From: QHXQ01 sp036389375
GTDB taxonomy: Bacteria > Acidobacteriota > Blastocatellia > Pyrinomonadales > Pyrinomonadaceae
DNA: 64,000 nucleotides
NCBI GenBank assembly: GCA_036389375.1
Contig: DASVQA010000078.1
Location: 1 to 64,000 of the forward strand
Reading direction: 5' to 3'
Positions 45,356 through 53,903 of this stretch are shown here, piece by piece; position 1 is the first letter of the stretch; every line of letters begins with the position of its first letter. The position numbers and the translations under genes are program-made. A model generated the notes under the pieces. The model worked only from the letters and a program-made list of their open reading frames with translations, had not been told where the DNA came from and made no database searches.

Positions 45356-46561
45356 ATGACGGAGCGATGTAAACAGTGCGGCGCGGAGCTATTCGCGGGG
45401 CAGCAGTTCTGCCGCCAGTGCGGCGCGCGCACGGGGCTGCTCTCGCACGACGACGCGGCCACGCAAATTCTGCCCGGCGGCCAGCCGCCCCGCCCCACCT
45501 CTGCTGCGCCCACCCCCACCGCCACGCTCGGCAACGAGCGCGCGACCGACCCAAACTTTGCGGCCTACGCGACCGCCAACTATGCGGGTGCGCCGCCGCA
45601 ACCCGTCAGCGAGCGCGCCCCTTCATTGCCGGCCGGCGGGCAGCCTGCGCCGCGTCGGCGCGGCGTCTCGTTCGGTTGGGTGCTGCTCGCCCTGCTCATC
45701 TGCTGCATCGGCGGCGCAGTCATGGGCGGTTATTACATCTACACGGAGAGCGTCAAACCGCTCGTGCGCGAGATTAAGGTCGCAGTACCGAAAGCGCCGG
45801 CCGCGCCGCGCATCCCGCAGCCGCCGGCCCCACCCGCCGATGCAGATGCCGATGTACTCGACGAGGACGACGCCGACGTGAGCGACAACAAGACCGTCAT
45901 CACCAAGACGTTTCCGCTCGCGCCCGACGAAGGCGAGTTCGCCGTGACGAACCTGAACGGCAACATCACCGTCGAAGGTTGGGACGAAGCGCAGGCGGAA
46001 GTGACCGTGACGAAGCGCGGCGGCACGCCCGACGAACGCGAAGCGACCGAGATCAAGCTTGAGCGCAACGACAACCACTTGGCCCTGCACACACAGCCGG
46101 GCGGAGCGGGCGACGGCCGAGAGGTCAGTTACGAGGTGAAACTCCCGCGTCGCTTGCAGCACCTCAGTCTCAGCACGATGAACGGCAACGTGACGCTCAC
46201 GGGGCTGCACGCGGGCGTCGAAATCTCCACGCAGAATGGCAACGTCAAACTGGAAGACGTGGGCGGCGCGGTCGCCACGAAGACCGTCCACGGCAACACT
46301 AAGATTGTGCTGCCCACCGAGGGGCGCGACGCGGCACAGGTCTATAACGCGGTCAACGGCAACATCGAGGTGCAACTCACAGGCGACACGAACGCCGATC
46401 TGAAAGCCGAATCGACCACCGGCGCAATCGAAGCCGACGAGGCGCTCGGTCTCAACGTCGTCAAACAGATCGTCGGGCAACGCGCCGCCGGTCGCATCGG
46501 TCAGGGCGGCGCGGCCATCGTCATCAAGACCCTGAGCGGCAACATCAAGATTAAGAAGTAG
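45356..46561 (+). CDS. Zinc-ribbon membrane protein with DUF4097 beta-helical domain
   Basis: A 401-residue protein. The N-terminal zinc ribbon has two CxxC knuckles (CKQC near residue 5 and CRQC near residue 21). A Pro/Thr/Ala-rich linker, one transmembrane helix (about 105-128) and an acidic spacer follow. From about residue 185 there is a DUF4097-type right-handed beta-helix with repeating G-N-[IV]-x-[VL] units (LNGNITVEGWDEAQAEVTV, MNGNVTLTGLHAGVEISTQNGNVKLEDV, LSGNIKIKK). Such proteins are usually envelope proteins with a cytosolic zinc ribbon and an extracytoplasmic adhesin-like part. Function unknown. An upstream in-frame ATG is ignored because the promoter and the zinc ribbon point to 45356; the ribosome-binding site is weak (GGTGA). 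Confidence 0.85.
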   Translation: MTERCKQCGAELFAGQQFCRQCGARTGLLSHDDAATQILPGGQPPRPTSAAPTPTATLGNERATDPNFAAYATANYAGAPPQPVSERAPSLPAGGQPAPRRRGVSFGWVLLALLICCIGGAVMGGYYIYTESVKPLVREIKVAVPKAPAAPRIPQPPAPPADADADVLDEDDADVSDNKTVITKTFPLAPDEGEFAVTNLNGNITVEGWDEAQAEVTVTKRGGTPDEREATEIKLERNDNHLALHTQPGGAGDGREVSYEVKLPRRLQHLSLSTMNGNVTLTGLHAGVEISTQNGNVKLEDVGGAVATKTVHGNTKIVLPTEGRDAAQVYNAVNGNIEVQLTGDTNADLKAESTTGAIEADEALGLNVVKQIVGQRAAGRIGQGGAAIVIKTLSGNIKIKK

Positions 46562-46589
46562 CCGGTTAGGCAGCAGGCAGTTGCCACAG

Positions 46590-46651
46590 AGGTCGCCGGT
46601 CGCAGTTGCCGCGCAAAGCGTTTGCGTGAACTGTAACCGGCGACCTTTATC
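46590..46651 (+). terminator. Probable terminator after the DUF4097 gene
   Basis: The 11-bp stem AGGTCGCCGGT/ACCGGCGACCT (46590-46600 with 46636-46646) encloses further pairing (CAGTT/AACTG) and is followed by TTATCTTG. It lies 28 bases downstream of the stop. Confidence 0.7.
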
Positions 46652-46795
46652 TTGCCCCTTTCCGCCATACGGTTGGCTGCCCAACTTTTCAACCTTGTGG
46701 CGTCTTTGCTGCGGCGCGCAGGATTGCCACAGTCGGCGCGTGCCGTGCGGCGCGGAAAGGCTTGATTTCTCGGCCGCCATGATGCCCCTGCGTGC

Positions 46796-46810
46796 TGGCA
46801 CAAGCTTTGC
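46796..46810 (+). promoter_or_regulatory. Sigma-54 (-24/-12) promoter for the His-rich peptide gene
   Basis: TGGCAC (46796-46801), five bases, TTGC (46807-46810): an exact match to the TGGCAC-N5-TTGC core with GG and GC spaced by ten bases. Transcription should start near 46822, about 140 bases before the GTG of the peptide gene. A histidine kinase/NtrC-type activator pair is encoded 0.5 kb downstream. Confidence 0.7.
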
Positions 46811-46836
46811 CGCCATGCATGCGTGCGTAGGTGAAA

Positions 46837-46890
46837 AGCGGGAGGGCGTAAACGTCCGACCTCGCGCCGGGCGCGCATGGCCCTCCCGCT
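46837..46890 (+). other. Hairpin in the leader of the His-rich peptide gene
   Basis: AGCGGGAGGGC (46837-46847) pairs with GCCCTCCCGCT (46880-46890), an 11-bp stem with a GC-rich loop that can fold further. It lies between the sigma-54 promoter and the coding region and is followed by CAGCAAAGTAGTTTTAT, so it could act as an attenuator or mRNA stabiliser. Confidence 0.55.
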
Positions 46891-46963
46891 CAGCAAAGTA
46901 GTTTTATCAACTCAAAGCGGCCAAAAATTGGGCCGCGCCGATTGGGCAAAGGAGAATCCCACA

Positions 46964-47179
46964 GTGAGAAAGACAAGCAGCTTGCTTCTGGCGCTCGTGT
47001 TCGTGCTTAGTCTGGGCAGTTTCGCGTTCGCGCAGAACTCCAACACCGGCACCACCACGACGACGACCTCCACGACCGGCAGGATGAAGCATCACCGGAA
47101 ACATAAAAAACATCATCGCCGCCATCGCATGCACAAGTCCGGCGGCGGCAGCACGGCAAACGGCAACAGCAACACTTAG
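46964..47179 (+). CDS. Small secreted His/Lys/Arg-rich peptide
   Basis: A 71-residue protein starting at GTG with AAGGAG nine bases upstream; the upstream in-frame ATG at 46877 lies inside the leader hairpin and is rejected. Signal peptide of about 24 residues (LLLALVFVLSLGSFAFAQ). The mature part is a Thr run, then a basic His cluster (KHHRKHKKHHRRHRMHK) and a Gly/Ser/Asn tail. Eight His in a short span suggest metal (Zn, Cu or Ni) or polyanion binding in the periplasm (inference). Preceded by a sigma-54 promoter and followed by a two-component pair, it may be the pair's target, as ZraP is for ZraSR. It shows no sequence match to ZraP that I can see. Confidence 0.8.
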   Translation: MRKTSSLLLALVFVLSLGSFAFAQNSNTGTTTTTTSTTGRMKHHRKHKKHHRRHRMHKSGGGSTANGNSNT

Positions 47180-47447
47180 TCGCCGCCAGCAGCACGACCG
47201 GACGCGCCGGCCCGTCGGCGCAAGCACCAGAGAGGGTGGGGCCAAACGAAGAGGCGGCTCCGCCCTTCTCCGCTTTAGCCCAACCGCGCGCCAAGCCCGC
47301 CCGCAACCCTTGCCTTCCGCGCCCGCCCGCCGTGCGTTATGCTTGCAGCAAAGGGCTTGAGAGGTTTGGACTGAGCGATGAAAACAGGGCAGCGCGCTTG
47401 AACAGTTCCGCTTCAGCCCGCAGCCCACAGCCCTCGGCCCTATTCTT

Positions 47448-49034
47448 ATGCGGCCACTAAAGCTGCACACGAAGACGACGCTCTTGGCCTCGGCGATCAC
47501 GGTCGCGGTGCTGGCGGTGGCGCTCGCCTACACGACGGCGCGCGTCGCCGAGATCGTGCGCGAAGAACAGAAGGCGCGGGCCGAACTTCAGGCGCTCAAC
47601 TTCGCCGAACAGATCAGTGCCATGCCCACACCGCGCGACCCGCAGGCGCTCGCACAAGCCGCGACGCTCGTGCGCGGTGCGCGCCCCGACGTGGTGGCCG
47701 TGCGCGTCTGGGAGCGCGTGGGCGGCGTCTATATGGCGACGGCGGCGGCGGGCGACGCGGGCGCAGCCGAAATCTCCGACGATACGAAGGCGGCGCTCAG
47801 AAGCGGTTGGCCGTCGCGCGCCACGAGTGCCCGCCCCGTCGGCGCAAACGCTTCGCTCTATCGCGTCTTCGTGCCGATCAAAGAGGGCGAGCGTTTTAGC
47901 GGCGCGGTCGAACTGGTCGAACAACTCGAAGACGCGCCGACCATCGCGCGCAGTTACGAGCGCACAGCCGCCTTGATGGCGCTCATCGCGGTCGTGCTGA
48001 TCACGCTCGGCACGTATCTGCTCTTTCGGCAGATCGTTTATCGCCCGGTCGAACGGCTGCTGGCCGCGATGGCCCGCGCCGAAGGCGGCGACCTCTCGGC
48101 GCAAGCGCCTGCGCGCGCGCCCGACGAACTAGGGCTGCTCTCGCGCAACTTCAACCGCATGATCGGCCGCCTGCGCGCCATGACCGACGAGCGCGAGGCG
48201 CAGCGCCGCGTCCTGCAAGAGCGCGTCCACGAAGCGACGGCCGAGTTGCAACAGCAGAACGAACAACTCGAAGAGACCAACCGCGAGCTATGGCGCACGA
48301 CGCGGCGGCTGACCGAGTTGGAACGACTCGCCGCCGCCGGGCAGACGGCCGCGCAGTTTGCCCACGAGGTCGGCACGCCGCTCAACCTGATCAGCGGCCA
48401 CGTGCAACTCCTCAGCGCGCAACTCGGCGCGGACGAGCGCGCCGCCACGCGCCTCAGCACCATCAGCGCACAGATCGAGCGCATCGAGCGCATCGTCCGG
48501 CAGATGCTCGACCGCACGCGCCCCGCCGCCGTCGCACCCACGCCGCTCGATCTGAACGCGCTGCTGGTACGCATCTTCGACACGGTTGCCCCTGCGCTCG
48601 ACGCACGCCAAGTCCGTTTGCACACGGCGCTCGCGGACGGGCTGCCGTTGGTTGCGGGCGATGCTGATCGCTTGCAGCAGGTCTTCATCAATCTCTTCAA
48701 TAACGCGCTCGATGCGATGCCGACGGGCGGCGAGTTGCACGTCCGCACGGCGAGCAGCCCCGCGCAGGTCTTGGTCGAGTTTGCCGACACGGGCTGCGGC
48801 ATGACGGAGGATGTGCGCGCGCACATCTTCGACCCGCTTTACACGACGAAGGAGCAAGGGCGCGGCACAGGCTTGGGCCTCGTCGTCGTCCGACAGGTCA
48901 TGCGCGAACACGGCGGCGAGATCGAGGTTGAGAGCGAACGCGGGCGCGGCGCAACTTTCCGCCTGCGTTTCCCCGGCGCGCAGGCATTTGCGGCGCACGC
49001 GCCAGCAGAGCAGACGACGGTGGCGCGCGTTTAG
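47448..49034 (+). CDS. Sensor histidine kinase (NtrB/ZraS-like architecture)
   Basis: A 528-residue inner-membrane kinase: TM1 (about 9-29), a periplasmic sensor of about 140 residues, TM2 (about 173-195), HAMP (about 196-248), a coiled-coil linker (REAQRRVLQERVHEATAELQQQNEQLEETN, quoted in part), then HisKA with phosphoacceptor H306 in FAHEVGTPLN and HATPase with N box NNALDAM, G1 DTGCGM, F box DPLYTTK and G2 GTGLGLVVV. It should autophosphorylate on His and pass the phosphate to the adjacent receiver. The ligand is unknown. It is 32 bases upstream of the response-regulator gene, clearly one operon. Confidence 0.94.
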   Translation: MRPLKLHTKTTLLASAITVAVLAVALAYTTARVAEIVREEQKARAELQALNFAEQISAMPTPRDPQALAQAATLVRGARPDVVAVRVWERVGGVYMATAAAGDAGAAEISDDTKAALRSGWPSRATSARPVGANASLYRVFVPIKEGERFSGAVELVEQLEDAPTIARSYERTAALMALIAVVLITLGTYLLFRQIVYRPVERLLAAMARAEGGDLSAQAPARAPDELGLLSRNFNRMIGRLRAMTDEREAQRRVLQERVHEATAELQQQNEQLEETNRELWRTTRRLTELERLAAAGQTAAQFAHEVGTPLNLISGHVQLLSAQLGADERAATRLSTISAQIERIERIVRQMLDRTRPAAVAPTPLDLNALLVRIFDTVAPALDARQVRLHTALADGLPLVAGDADRLQQVFINLFNNALDAMPTGGELHVRTASSPAQVLVEFADTGCGMTEDVRAHIFDPLYTTKEQGRGTGLGLVVVRQVMREHGGEIEVESERGRGATFRLRFPGAQAFAAHAPAEQTTVARV

Positions 49035-49066
49035 GCTGCCCGCGCACGACGGTTGGTATTGAGCAA

Positions 49067-50464
49067 ATGAAACGTATTCTGGTGGTTGACGATGACCGCG
49101 CTTCGTGCGAGTTGCTGCGTGAGATTTTCGCCGGACAGGGCTGGACGGCGGAGACGGCGCAGACGCCCGCGCGCGCGCTGGCGCTCGCTGATGGCGCGCA
49201 GTTCGATTTAGTCGTCAGCGACGTGAATCTGGAAGCTGAACAGTCGGGGCTTGATCTGCTGCGTAGTCTGCGCGACCGCTGCCCGGTCATACTGGTGACG
49301 GGCTTCGGCACGCTCGGCGCGGCGGTCGAAGCCTCGCGCGAGGGCGCTTGGGATTTCATCTCGAAGCCGTTCAAGGTCGAAGAAGTGATTGCGACGGCGC
49401 GGCGGGCGATGGAGCCGCCGGGCGCGGGCGAGCCGAGCGGTGCTGCCCCGGCGACCATCTCGGCGCGCTACGAAGAGGCCGGCTTGACGGGGCGCGCGCC
49501 CGCGATGATCGAACTCTACAAAGAGATCGCACGCGTCGCGCCGTCGCGCTCGACCGTGCTGATCGTCGGCGAATCGGGTACGGGCAAAGAGTTGGTCGCG
49601 CGCGCCGTGCATAAACATAGCCCGCGCGCCGCGGGTGCGTTCGTGCCCGTCAACTGCGGCGCGCTCGCCGAGACGCTGCTGGAAGCCGAACTGTTCGGGC
49701 ACGTGCGCGGCTCGTTCACCGGCGCGCACACGGATCGCAAGGGTCTGTGGGAAGAGGCCGAGGGCGGCACGCTTTTCTTAGACGAGATCGGCGAAACCAG
49801 CCCGGCCATGCAGGTGAAGCTGCTGCGCGCGTTGCAGGAGGGCGAGATTCGCCGCGTCGGCGCAACGCGTACGACGAGCGTGGATGCGCGCGTCGTCGCC
49901 GCGACGAACCGCGATCTGGAAACAGAGGTCAAGGCGGGGCGTTTCCGCGAAGACCTGTTCTATCGCCTGAGCGTCGTCGCGCTGCACGTGCCGCCGCTGC
50001 GCGACCGGCGCGGCGACATCACGCTGCTGGCCGAGCGTTTCCTGCGCGCGGCGATTGCAGGGACGGCGCGGCGGCTACGCTTCGCGCCGGACACGCTCGC
50101 GGTGCTTGCGGCTTACGATTGGCCCGGCAACGTGCGCGAGCTTGAATCGGCGGTTGAGTATGCGGCGCTGCACGCGCGCGGCGCAGAGGTCGCGCCCGAA
50201 GACCTGCCCGCCAAACTGCAAGCCTTCGCCGCCCGCGCGCGCGTCGCCGCCACGCCGTCACCGCTCGCCACGCTCTACGCCGACCTGCCCGCGCTCGACG
50301 AACTCGAACGCCGCTACCTGCTCCACGTCCTCGAACGCGTCCACGGCAACCGCACGCGGGCCGCCGAAGTGTTGAGGATCGACCGCCGCACGCTCTATCG
50401 CATGGCCGAGCGATTCGGCATTCAACTCGACGGCGAACAGAGCGCGGGCAGCACGGAGCAGTAG
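49067..50464 (+). CDS. Sigma-54-dependent NtrC-family response regulator
   Basis: A 465-residue regulator. Receiver domain at about 1-118 with phosphoacceptor D52 (LVVSDVNLE), conserved T near 80 and K near 103. AAA+ domain at about 145-375 with Walker A GESGTGKE, sigma-54 contact loop GSFTGA (215-220, functional Thr present) and Walker B GGTLFLDEIGE. C-terminal Fis-type HTH (GNRTRAAEVLRIDRRTLYRMAERF). All parts needed for sigma-54 activation are intact, unlike the FHA-GAF regulator at 16297. The cognate kinase is immediately upstream. The likely target is the TGGCAC-N5-TTGC promoter at 46796 (inference from proximity). Confidence 0.95.
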   Translation: MKRILVVDDDRASCELLREIFAGQGWTAETAQTPARALALADGAQFDLVVSDVNLEAEQSGLDLLRSLRDRCPVILVTGFGTLGAAVEASREGAWDFISKPFKVEEVIATARRAMEPPGAGEPSGAAPATISARYEEAGLTGRAPAMIELYKEIARVAPSRSTVLIVGESGTGKELVARAVHKHSPRAAGAFVPVNCGALAETLLEAELFGHVRGSFTGAHTDRKGLWEEAEGGTLFLDEIGETSPAMQVKLLRALQEGEIRRVGATRTTSVDARVVAATNRDLETEVKAGRFREDLFYRLSVVALHVPPLRDRRGDITLLAERFLRAAIAGTARRLRFAPDTLAVLAAYDWPGNVRELESAVEYAALHARGAEVAPEDLPAKLQAFAARARVAATPSPLATLYADLPALDELERRYLLHVLERVHGNRTRAAEVLRIDRRTLYRMAERFGIQLDGEQSAGSTEQ

Positions 50465-50567
50465 GCGTAGGCAGTTAGGCCAATCTGCCGTGCAATGTAA
50501 ACAGCTTTGGCCGGCTTCAGCCGCTTACAGCACACACGTAGTCTTCAACTGCTTACGGCCTACAGCC

Positions 50568-51080
50568 TTACAACTTGCTGTCTTCCGCGCCGTGCAGGGT
50601 GTCGAGTTTTTTGTCGAGCACGTTGAGGTCGCGGATGGCGTCTGTGTAGGCGTTGCGTTGGATGGTGCGCTCGGCGGTGTTGAGTTCGCGCAGGGCGGAG
50701 CGCAAAGCCTCGCGGACGGGTTCGTCGTGCGGTTTGTCGTGCAGCGCGCGCGTGAGTGCGTTCTCGGCCTGTTCAAGTGCGCGCAGCGCCGCGACGCTGG
50801 GACGCTGCGTGAGGGTTGTGCGCCGCTTGCTCAGGCTGGTGATGGCCTCTGCGATGTGATCGCCGGCCGCTTCAATGTCTTCATCGCGTGCCGGCAGTTG
50901 CGGTGCGACGGCGATGGCGGGCGCGGGCAAAGCCGAGAGGCGGCTCGCGTCCACCGTGACCGTCTCTTCGACGGGCCGGCCCGTGCAGGCGGCCAGCGAC
51001 AGGCTCAGGAGCAAGCCGCACAGCAGCGCCGCAACGCGCAGCGCACCACTCTTTCTCTGCGCGCGAACGGAGAAGGGCAC
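50568..51080 (-). CDS. Secreted lipoprotein-like helical protein (DUF4398-like)
   Basis: A 170-residue exported protein. The start is GTG at 51080 with GAGGAGG five bases upstream; a longer frame to 51233 lacks a site and does not read like protein. The signal region ALRVAALLCGLLLSLSLAAC ends in a lipobox (SLAAC), so it is probably a lipoprotein. The mature part is helical and charged (IEAAGDHIAEAITSLSKRR, ALEQAENALTRAL, ALRELNTAERTIQRNAYTDAIRDLNVLDKKLD), reminiscent of the short coiled-coil DUF4398 type. It is convergent with the two-component operon. The start region is enclosed in a perfect stem-loop (separate entry). Confidence 0.75.
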   Translation of the reverse strand: MPFSVRAQRKSGALRVAALLCGLLLSLSLAACTGRPVEETVTVDASRLSALPAPAIAVAPQLPARDEDIEAAGDHIAEAITSLSKRRTTLTQRPSVAALRALEQAENALTRALHDKPHDEPVREALRSALRELNTAERTIQRNAYTDAIRDLNVLDKKLDTLHGAEDSKL

Positions 51081-51110
51081 GGCCACCTCCTCAAATGACC
51101 GTGCCCTTCT
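51071..51110 (-). promoter_or_regulatory. Perfect stem-loop enclosing the ribosome-binding site and start codon
   Basis: On the minus strand AGAAGGGCACGG (51110-51099) pairs perfectly with CCGTGCCCTTCT (51082-51071), a 12-bp stem around a 16-base loop. The Shine-Dalgarno GAGGAGG sits in the loop and the GTG start of the lipoprotein gene is inside the 3' arm. In the folded mRNA the start codon is base-paired, which should repress initiation until the helix is opened. Confidence 0.75.
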
Positions 51111-51341
51111 GATTACGCAAGCGACCTTCGGCGGTACGCAAAAATTGCGTCCATGACCCATGCGCAGAAGGTCTGCCTTGGCACCGTTCACAAATCCTTC
51201 CAGAGCAACGGCCATGCCGCCCACAGCGCCCACCGTAAGCGCCCGATTTACGCGGTCTGCACGCCGGCGGCGCGCGGCGCACAGCGGACGCGGCTGTGGC
51301 GTTTATGACCGGCGCGCAAAGCTGCCACAGCGCCGGCTTGC

Positions 51342-51371
51342 TTGACGCCGCCGCCGCGACAAGGCTACAAA
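51342..51371 (+). promoter_or_regulatory. Sigma-70-type promoter for the UbiB-family gene
   Basis: TTGACG (51342-51347; 5 of 6), an 18-base spacer and TACAAA (51366-51371; 4 of 6), 75 bases before the ATG. The rest of the 365-base divergent gap (51081-51446) shows only the stem-loop at 51071-51110. Confidence 0.5.
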
Positions 51372-51446
51372 CGTCTTACGCTTTGCCGCTCCCCTTTATC
51401 ATTTCGCTTGGCGCGTTCGTCCTAATCCTGCTCGCTGGAGTCTTTG

Positions 51447-53126
51447 ATGAGCCTGTCGCTCAAGCCCGAACATCTGAAGCGTTACAAAGACATCGCGTAC
51501 CTCTTTATGAAGTACGGCCGCTCCGACCTCGTGCAACAGGCGGGCCTCACCGCCGTCTTGCAAGACATGGACGAAGTAGCGAAGCCGGAAGACGTAGCCA
51601 AGGCGGACGATCTGGCCGCCGACCTCGAACGGCTGGGGCCGACCTACATCAAGCTCGGGCAACTGCTGTCCACCCGCGCAGACCTGTTGCCGCCGCCCTA
51701 TCTCGAAGCGCTGACGCGGCTGCAAGACAAGGTCGAGCCGTTCTCCTTCGCGGAAGTTGAGCAGATCGTCGCCAGCGAACTCGGCGTGCGCCTGTCGAAA
51801 GCGTTCACGTATTTCGACTCGACGCCGATTGCTTCCGCCTCGCTCGGTCAGGTACACCGCGCGGAACTGCGCGACGGTCGCCACGTCGTCGTCAAAGTAC
51901 AGCGCCCGAACATCCGCGATCTGATCGTCGAAGATTTGGACGCGCTCGCCGGCATGGCCGAGTTTCTCGACGCGCACACGGAGATGGGGCGGCGCTACGA
52001 GTTCGCCACGATGCTCGGCGAGTTGCGCAAGAGCCTGCTGCGCGAGTTGGACTACCGCGAAGAGGCGACGAACCTGCTGACCCTGAGCGAATCGCTCCGC
52101 GAGTTTGAGTCGATCATCGTGCCCGCGCCCGTCGCCGACTACACCACCTCGCGCATCCTGACGATGGACTACGTGCGCGGCAAGAAGATCACCGCGCTCA
52201 GCCCGCTTGCGCGCATCGAGTTGGACGGCGCAGGCCTCGCCGAACAACTCTTCCGCGCGTACTTGCAACAGATGCTCGTGGACGGCTTCTTCCACGCCGA
52301 CCCGCATCCCGGCAACGTCTTTCTCACCGACGACCGCCGCATCGCCCTGCTCGACGTAGGCATGGTCGGCCGGCTCTCCGGCGCATTTCAGGATCAGATG
52401 TTGCGCCTGCTGCTGGCGATCAGCGAAGGGCGCGGCGACGAGGCCGCCGACATCACCATTCGCATGGGCCAAGCCAAAGCGAACTTTGCCGAAATGGATT
52501 TTCGCCGCGCCATCTCCGACCTCGTCGTGCGCCACACGGGCGCGAAGCTGCAACAGATTGACGCGGGCGCGGTCACGCTCGAAATCCAGCGCATCGCCGC
52601 CGAGAACGACTTTCGCCTGCCCGCCGAGTTCACCTTGATCGCCAAGGCGCTGCTTAATCTCGATCAGGTGGTCTACACGCTCGCGCCCGACTTCGACCCG
52701 AACGCCGTCATTCGCCGCTACGCGAGCGAGTTGATGCAGCAGCGGCTCTTGAAGTCGCTCGCGCCGGGCAACATCATGTCGAGCTTGATTGAGGTCAAGG
52801 AGTTTCTGGAAAAATTCCCCGCACGCGTCAACAAGATTCTGGACGCAGTGGGCAACAACGAACTGTCGATCAAGGTGGACGCCATTGACGAGCGCATCGT
52901 GCTGGAAGGCTTGCAGAAGGTGGCGAACCGCATCACGCTCGGTCTCGTCATCGCCGCCATGATCGTCGGCGCGGCGCTGATGATGCGGGTCGAGACGAGC
53001 TTCAGGATTTTCGGCTATCCGGGCTTCGCCATGCTCTTTTTCCTCATCGCCGCCGCCGGTGGCATCTGGCTTGGCCTCGTCATCATCTTCTCCGACAAGC
53101 ACGCCAAAGACGATGCCGACAAATAA
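51447..53126 (+). CDS. ABC1/UbiB (AarF) family atypical kinase
   Basis: A 559-residue protein. It shows the family-specific KxGQ motif (YIKLGQLLSTRADLLPPPYLEAL), the Ala-rich nucleotide loop (IASASLGQVHRAEL), VVVKVQRPNI with the conserved Lys, the catalytic FFHADPHPGNVF and DVGMVGRLS (DFG-like). Two C-terminal transmembrane helices lie at about 498-517 and 526-548. UbiB-family members support ubiquinone biosynthesis or lipid/quinone handling as membrane-bound ATPases. In an organism likely to use menaquinone the exact role is unclear. The ATG at 51447 follows GGAG by 6 bases. Confidence 0.92.
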   Translation: MSLSLKPEHLKRYKDIAYLFMKYGRSDLVQQAGLTAVLQDMDEVAKPEDVAKADDLAADLERLGPTYIKLGQLLSTRADLLPPPYLEALTRLQDKVEPFSFAEVEQIVASELGVRLSKAFTYFDSTPIASASLGQVHRAELRDGRHVVVKVQRPNIRDLIVEDLDALAGMAEFLDAHTEMGRRYEFATMLGELRKSLLRELDYREEATNLLTLSESLREFESIIVPAPVADYTTSRILTMDYVRGKKITALSPLARIELDGAGLAEQLFRAYLQQMLVDGFFHADPHPGNVFLTDDRRIALLDVGMVGRLSGAFQDQMLRLLLAISEGRGDEAADITIRMGQAKANFAEMDFRRAISDLVVRHTGAKLQQIDAGAVTLEIQRIAAENDFRLPAEFTLIAKALLNLDQVVYTLAPDFDPNAVIRRYASELMQQRLLKSLAPGNIMSSLIEVKEFLEKFPARVNKILDAVGNNELSIKVDAIDERIVLEGLQKVANRITLGLVIAAMIVGAALMMRVETSFRIFGYPGFAMLFFLIAAAGGIWLGLVIIFSDKHAKDDADK

Positions 53127-53468
53127 GTCGCGCCGCGTCGCCGGTAGCCGACAGCCGGCCGGGCACGCCGGGCGGCGCAAGGAGACGCCTTACAGCGCCC
53201 ATTTAGATTTTGCCTTTTGCGCTCGCATTAGGGCATAATAGCGCCCGTCTGGTTCCTCTCTCGCGCATCAACGGTGATGCGCCCCGCGAAGTTAAGCAGT
53301 TCGGAAGCGGCGGCGTCAGGATAGTTCGAGAGCAGGTTTGAATGAATAACTGGTAGAAGCTGCTCGTCAGAGCGTCCGAGTCCGCGACTTCGCTGCCACC
53401 GTCCGCCGAAGCCCATAGCATTCGAGCTTCTCTTCACACGCCCAACCGGGGCGAGGATTTTGTCCGTT
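53127..53468 (+). promoter_or_regulatory. Long leader and promoter region of the RRM protein gene
   Basis: About 340 bases without a gene. A promoter-like pair TTGCCT (53210-53215), 18 bases, CATAAT (53234-53239) would give a 5' UTR of about 220 bases. Within it is a perfect 8-bp hairpin GCGCATCA/TGATGCGC with an ACGG tetraloop (53263-53282). Long structured leaders are usual for cold-inducible RNA-binding protein genes, but no defined thermosensor motif was recognised. Confidence 0.5.
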
Positions 53469-53861
53469 ATGACCATTAGACTTTTCGTCGGTAATCTCAA
53501 CTTCAAAACTTCCAGCGAAGATTTGCAGGAACTCTTCGGCCAAGTAGGCGAAGTGCAGTCCGCTTCCGTCGTGACCGACCGCGAGACGGGTCGCTCGCGC
53601 GGCTTCGGCTTCGTCGAGATGGCGTCGCAGGAAGATGGCCAAAAGGCCATCGAGCAGTTCAACGGCAAGGATTTCAACGGTCGCAACCTGACCGTCAACG
53701 AAGCGCGTCCGCGTGAGGATCGCGGCTTCGGCGGCGGCGGCGGCGGTGGCTACGGCGGTGGCGGCGGCGGCAACCGGCGCGGCGGTGGTGGCGGCGGCGG
53801 TGGTCGCGGCGGCTACGGCGGCGGTGGTGGCGGTGGCGGCGGCCGCGAGCCGCGCTGGTAA
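53469..53861 (+). CDS. Glycine-rich RRM RNA-binding protein
   Basis: A 130-residue protein with one RNA-recognition motif (residues 1-80): RNP2 LFVGNL near residue 4 and RNP1 RGFGFVEM near residue 42, followed by a Gly/Arg/Tyr-rich tail of about 45 residues. The layout equals cyanobacterial Rbp and plant GRP proteins, which bind RNA with a cold-shock or chaperone role. The start is ATG at 53469 with GAGGA 11 bases upstream; a TTG three codons earlier is possible but too close to that site. Monocistronic, with a GC-rich inverted repeat after it. Confidence 0.93.
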   Translation: MTIRLFVGNLNFKTSSEDLQELFGQVGEVQSASVVTDRETGRSRGFGFVEMASQEDGQKAIEQFNGKDFNGRNLTVNEARPREDRGFGGGGGGGYGGGGGGNRRGGGGGGGGRGGYGGGGGGGGGREPRW

Positions 53862-53903
53862 GTTCAGAGCCAGCTTATAAACCAACAATTTAAGCGACGG
53901 CAC

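Noticed and set aside
51399..53180. 593-codon minus-strand frame opposite the UbiB-family gene
   Set aside because: The longest shadow in the window; no recognisable domain, while the plus strand has all UbiB motifs.
53726..53850. Repetitive GGC/GGT-rich tract that could be mistaken for a repeat array
   Set aside because: It is the in-frame glycine-rich tail of the RRM protein, without spacer-repeat structure.
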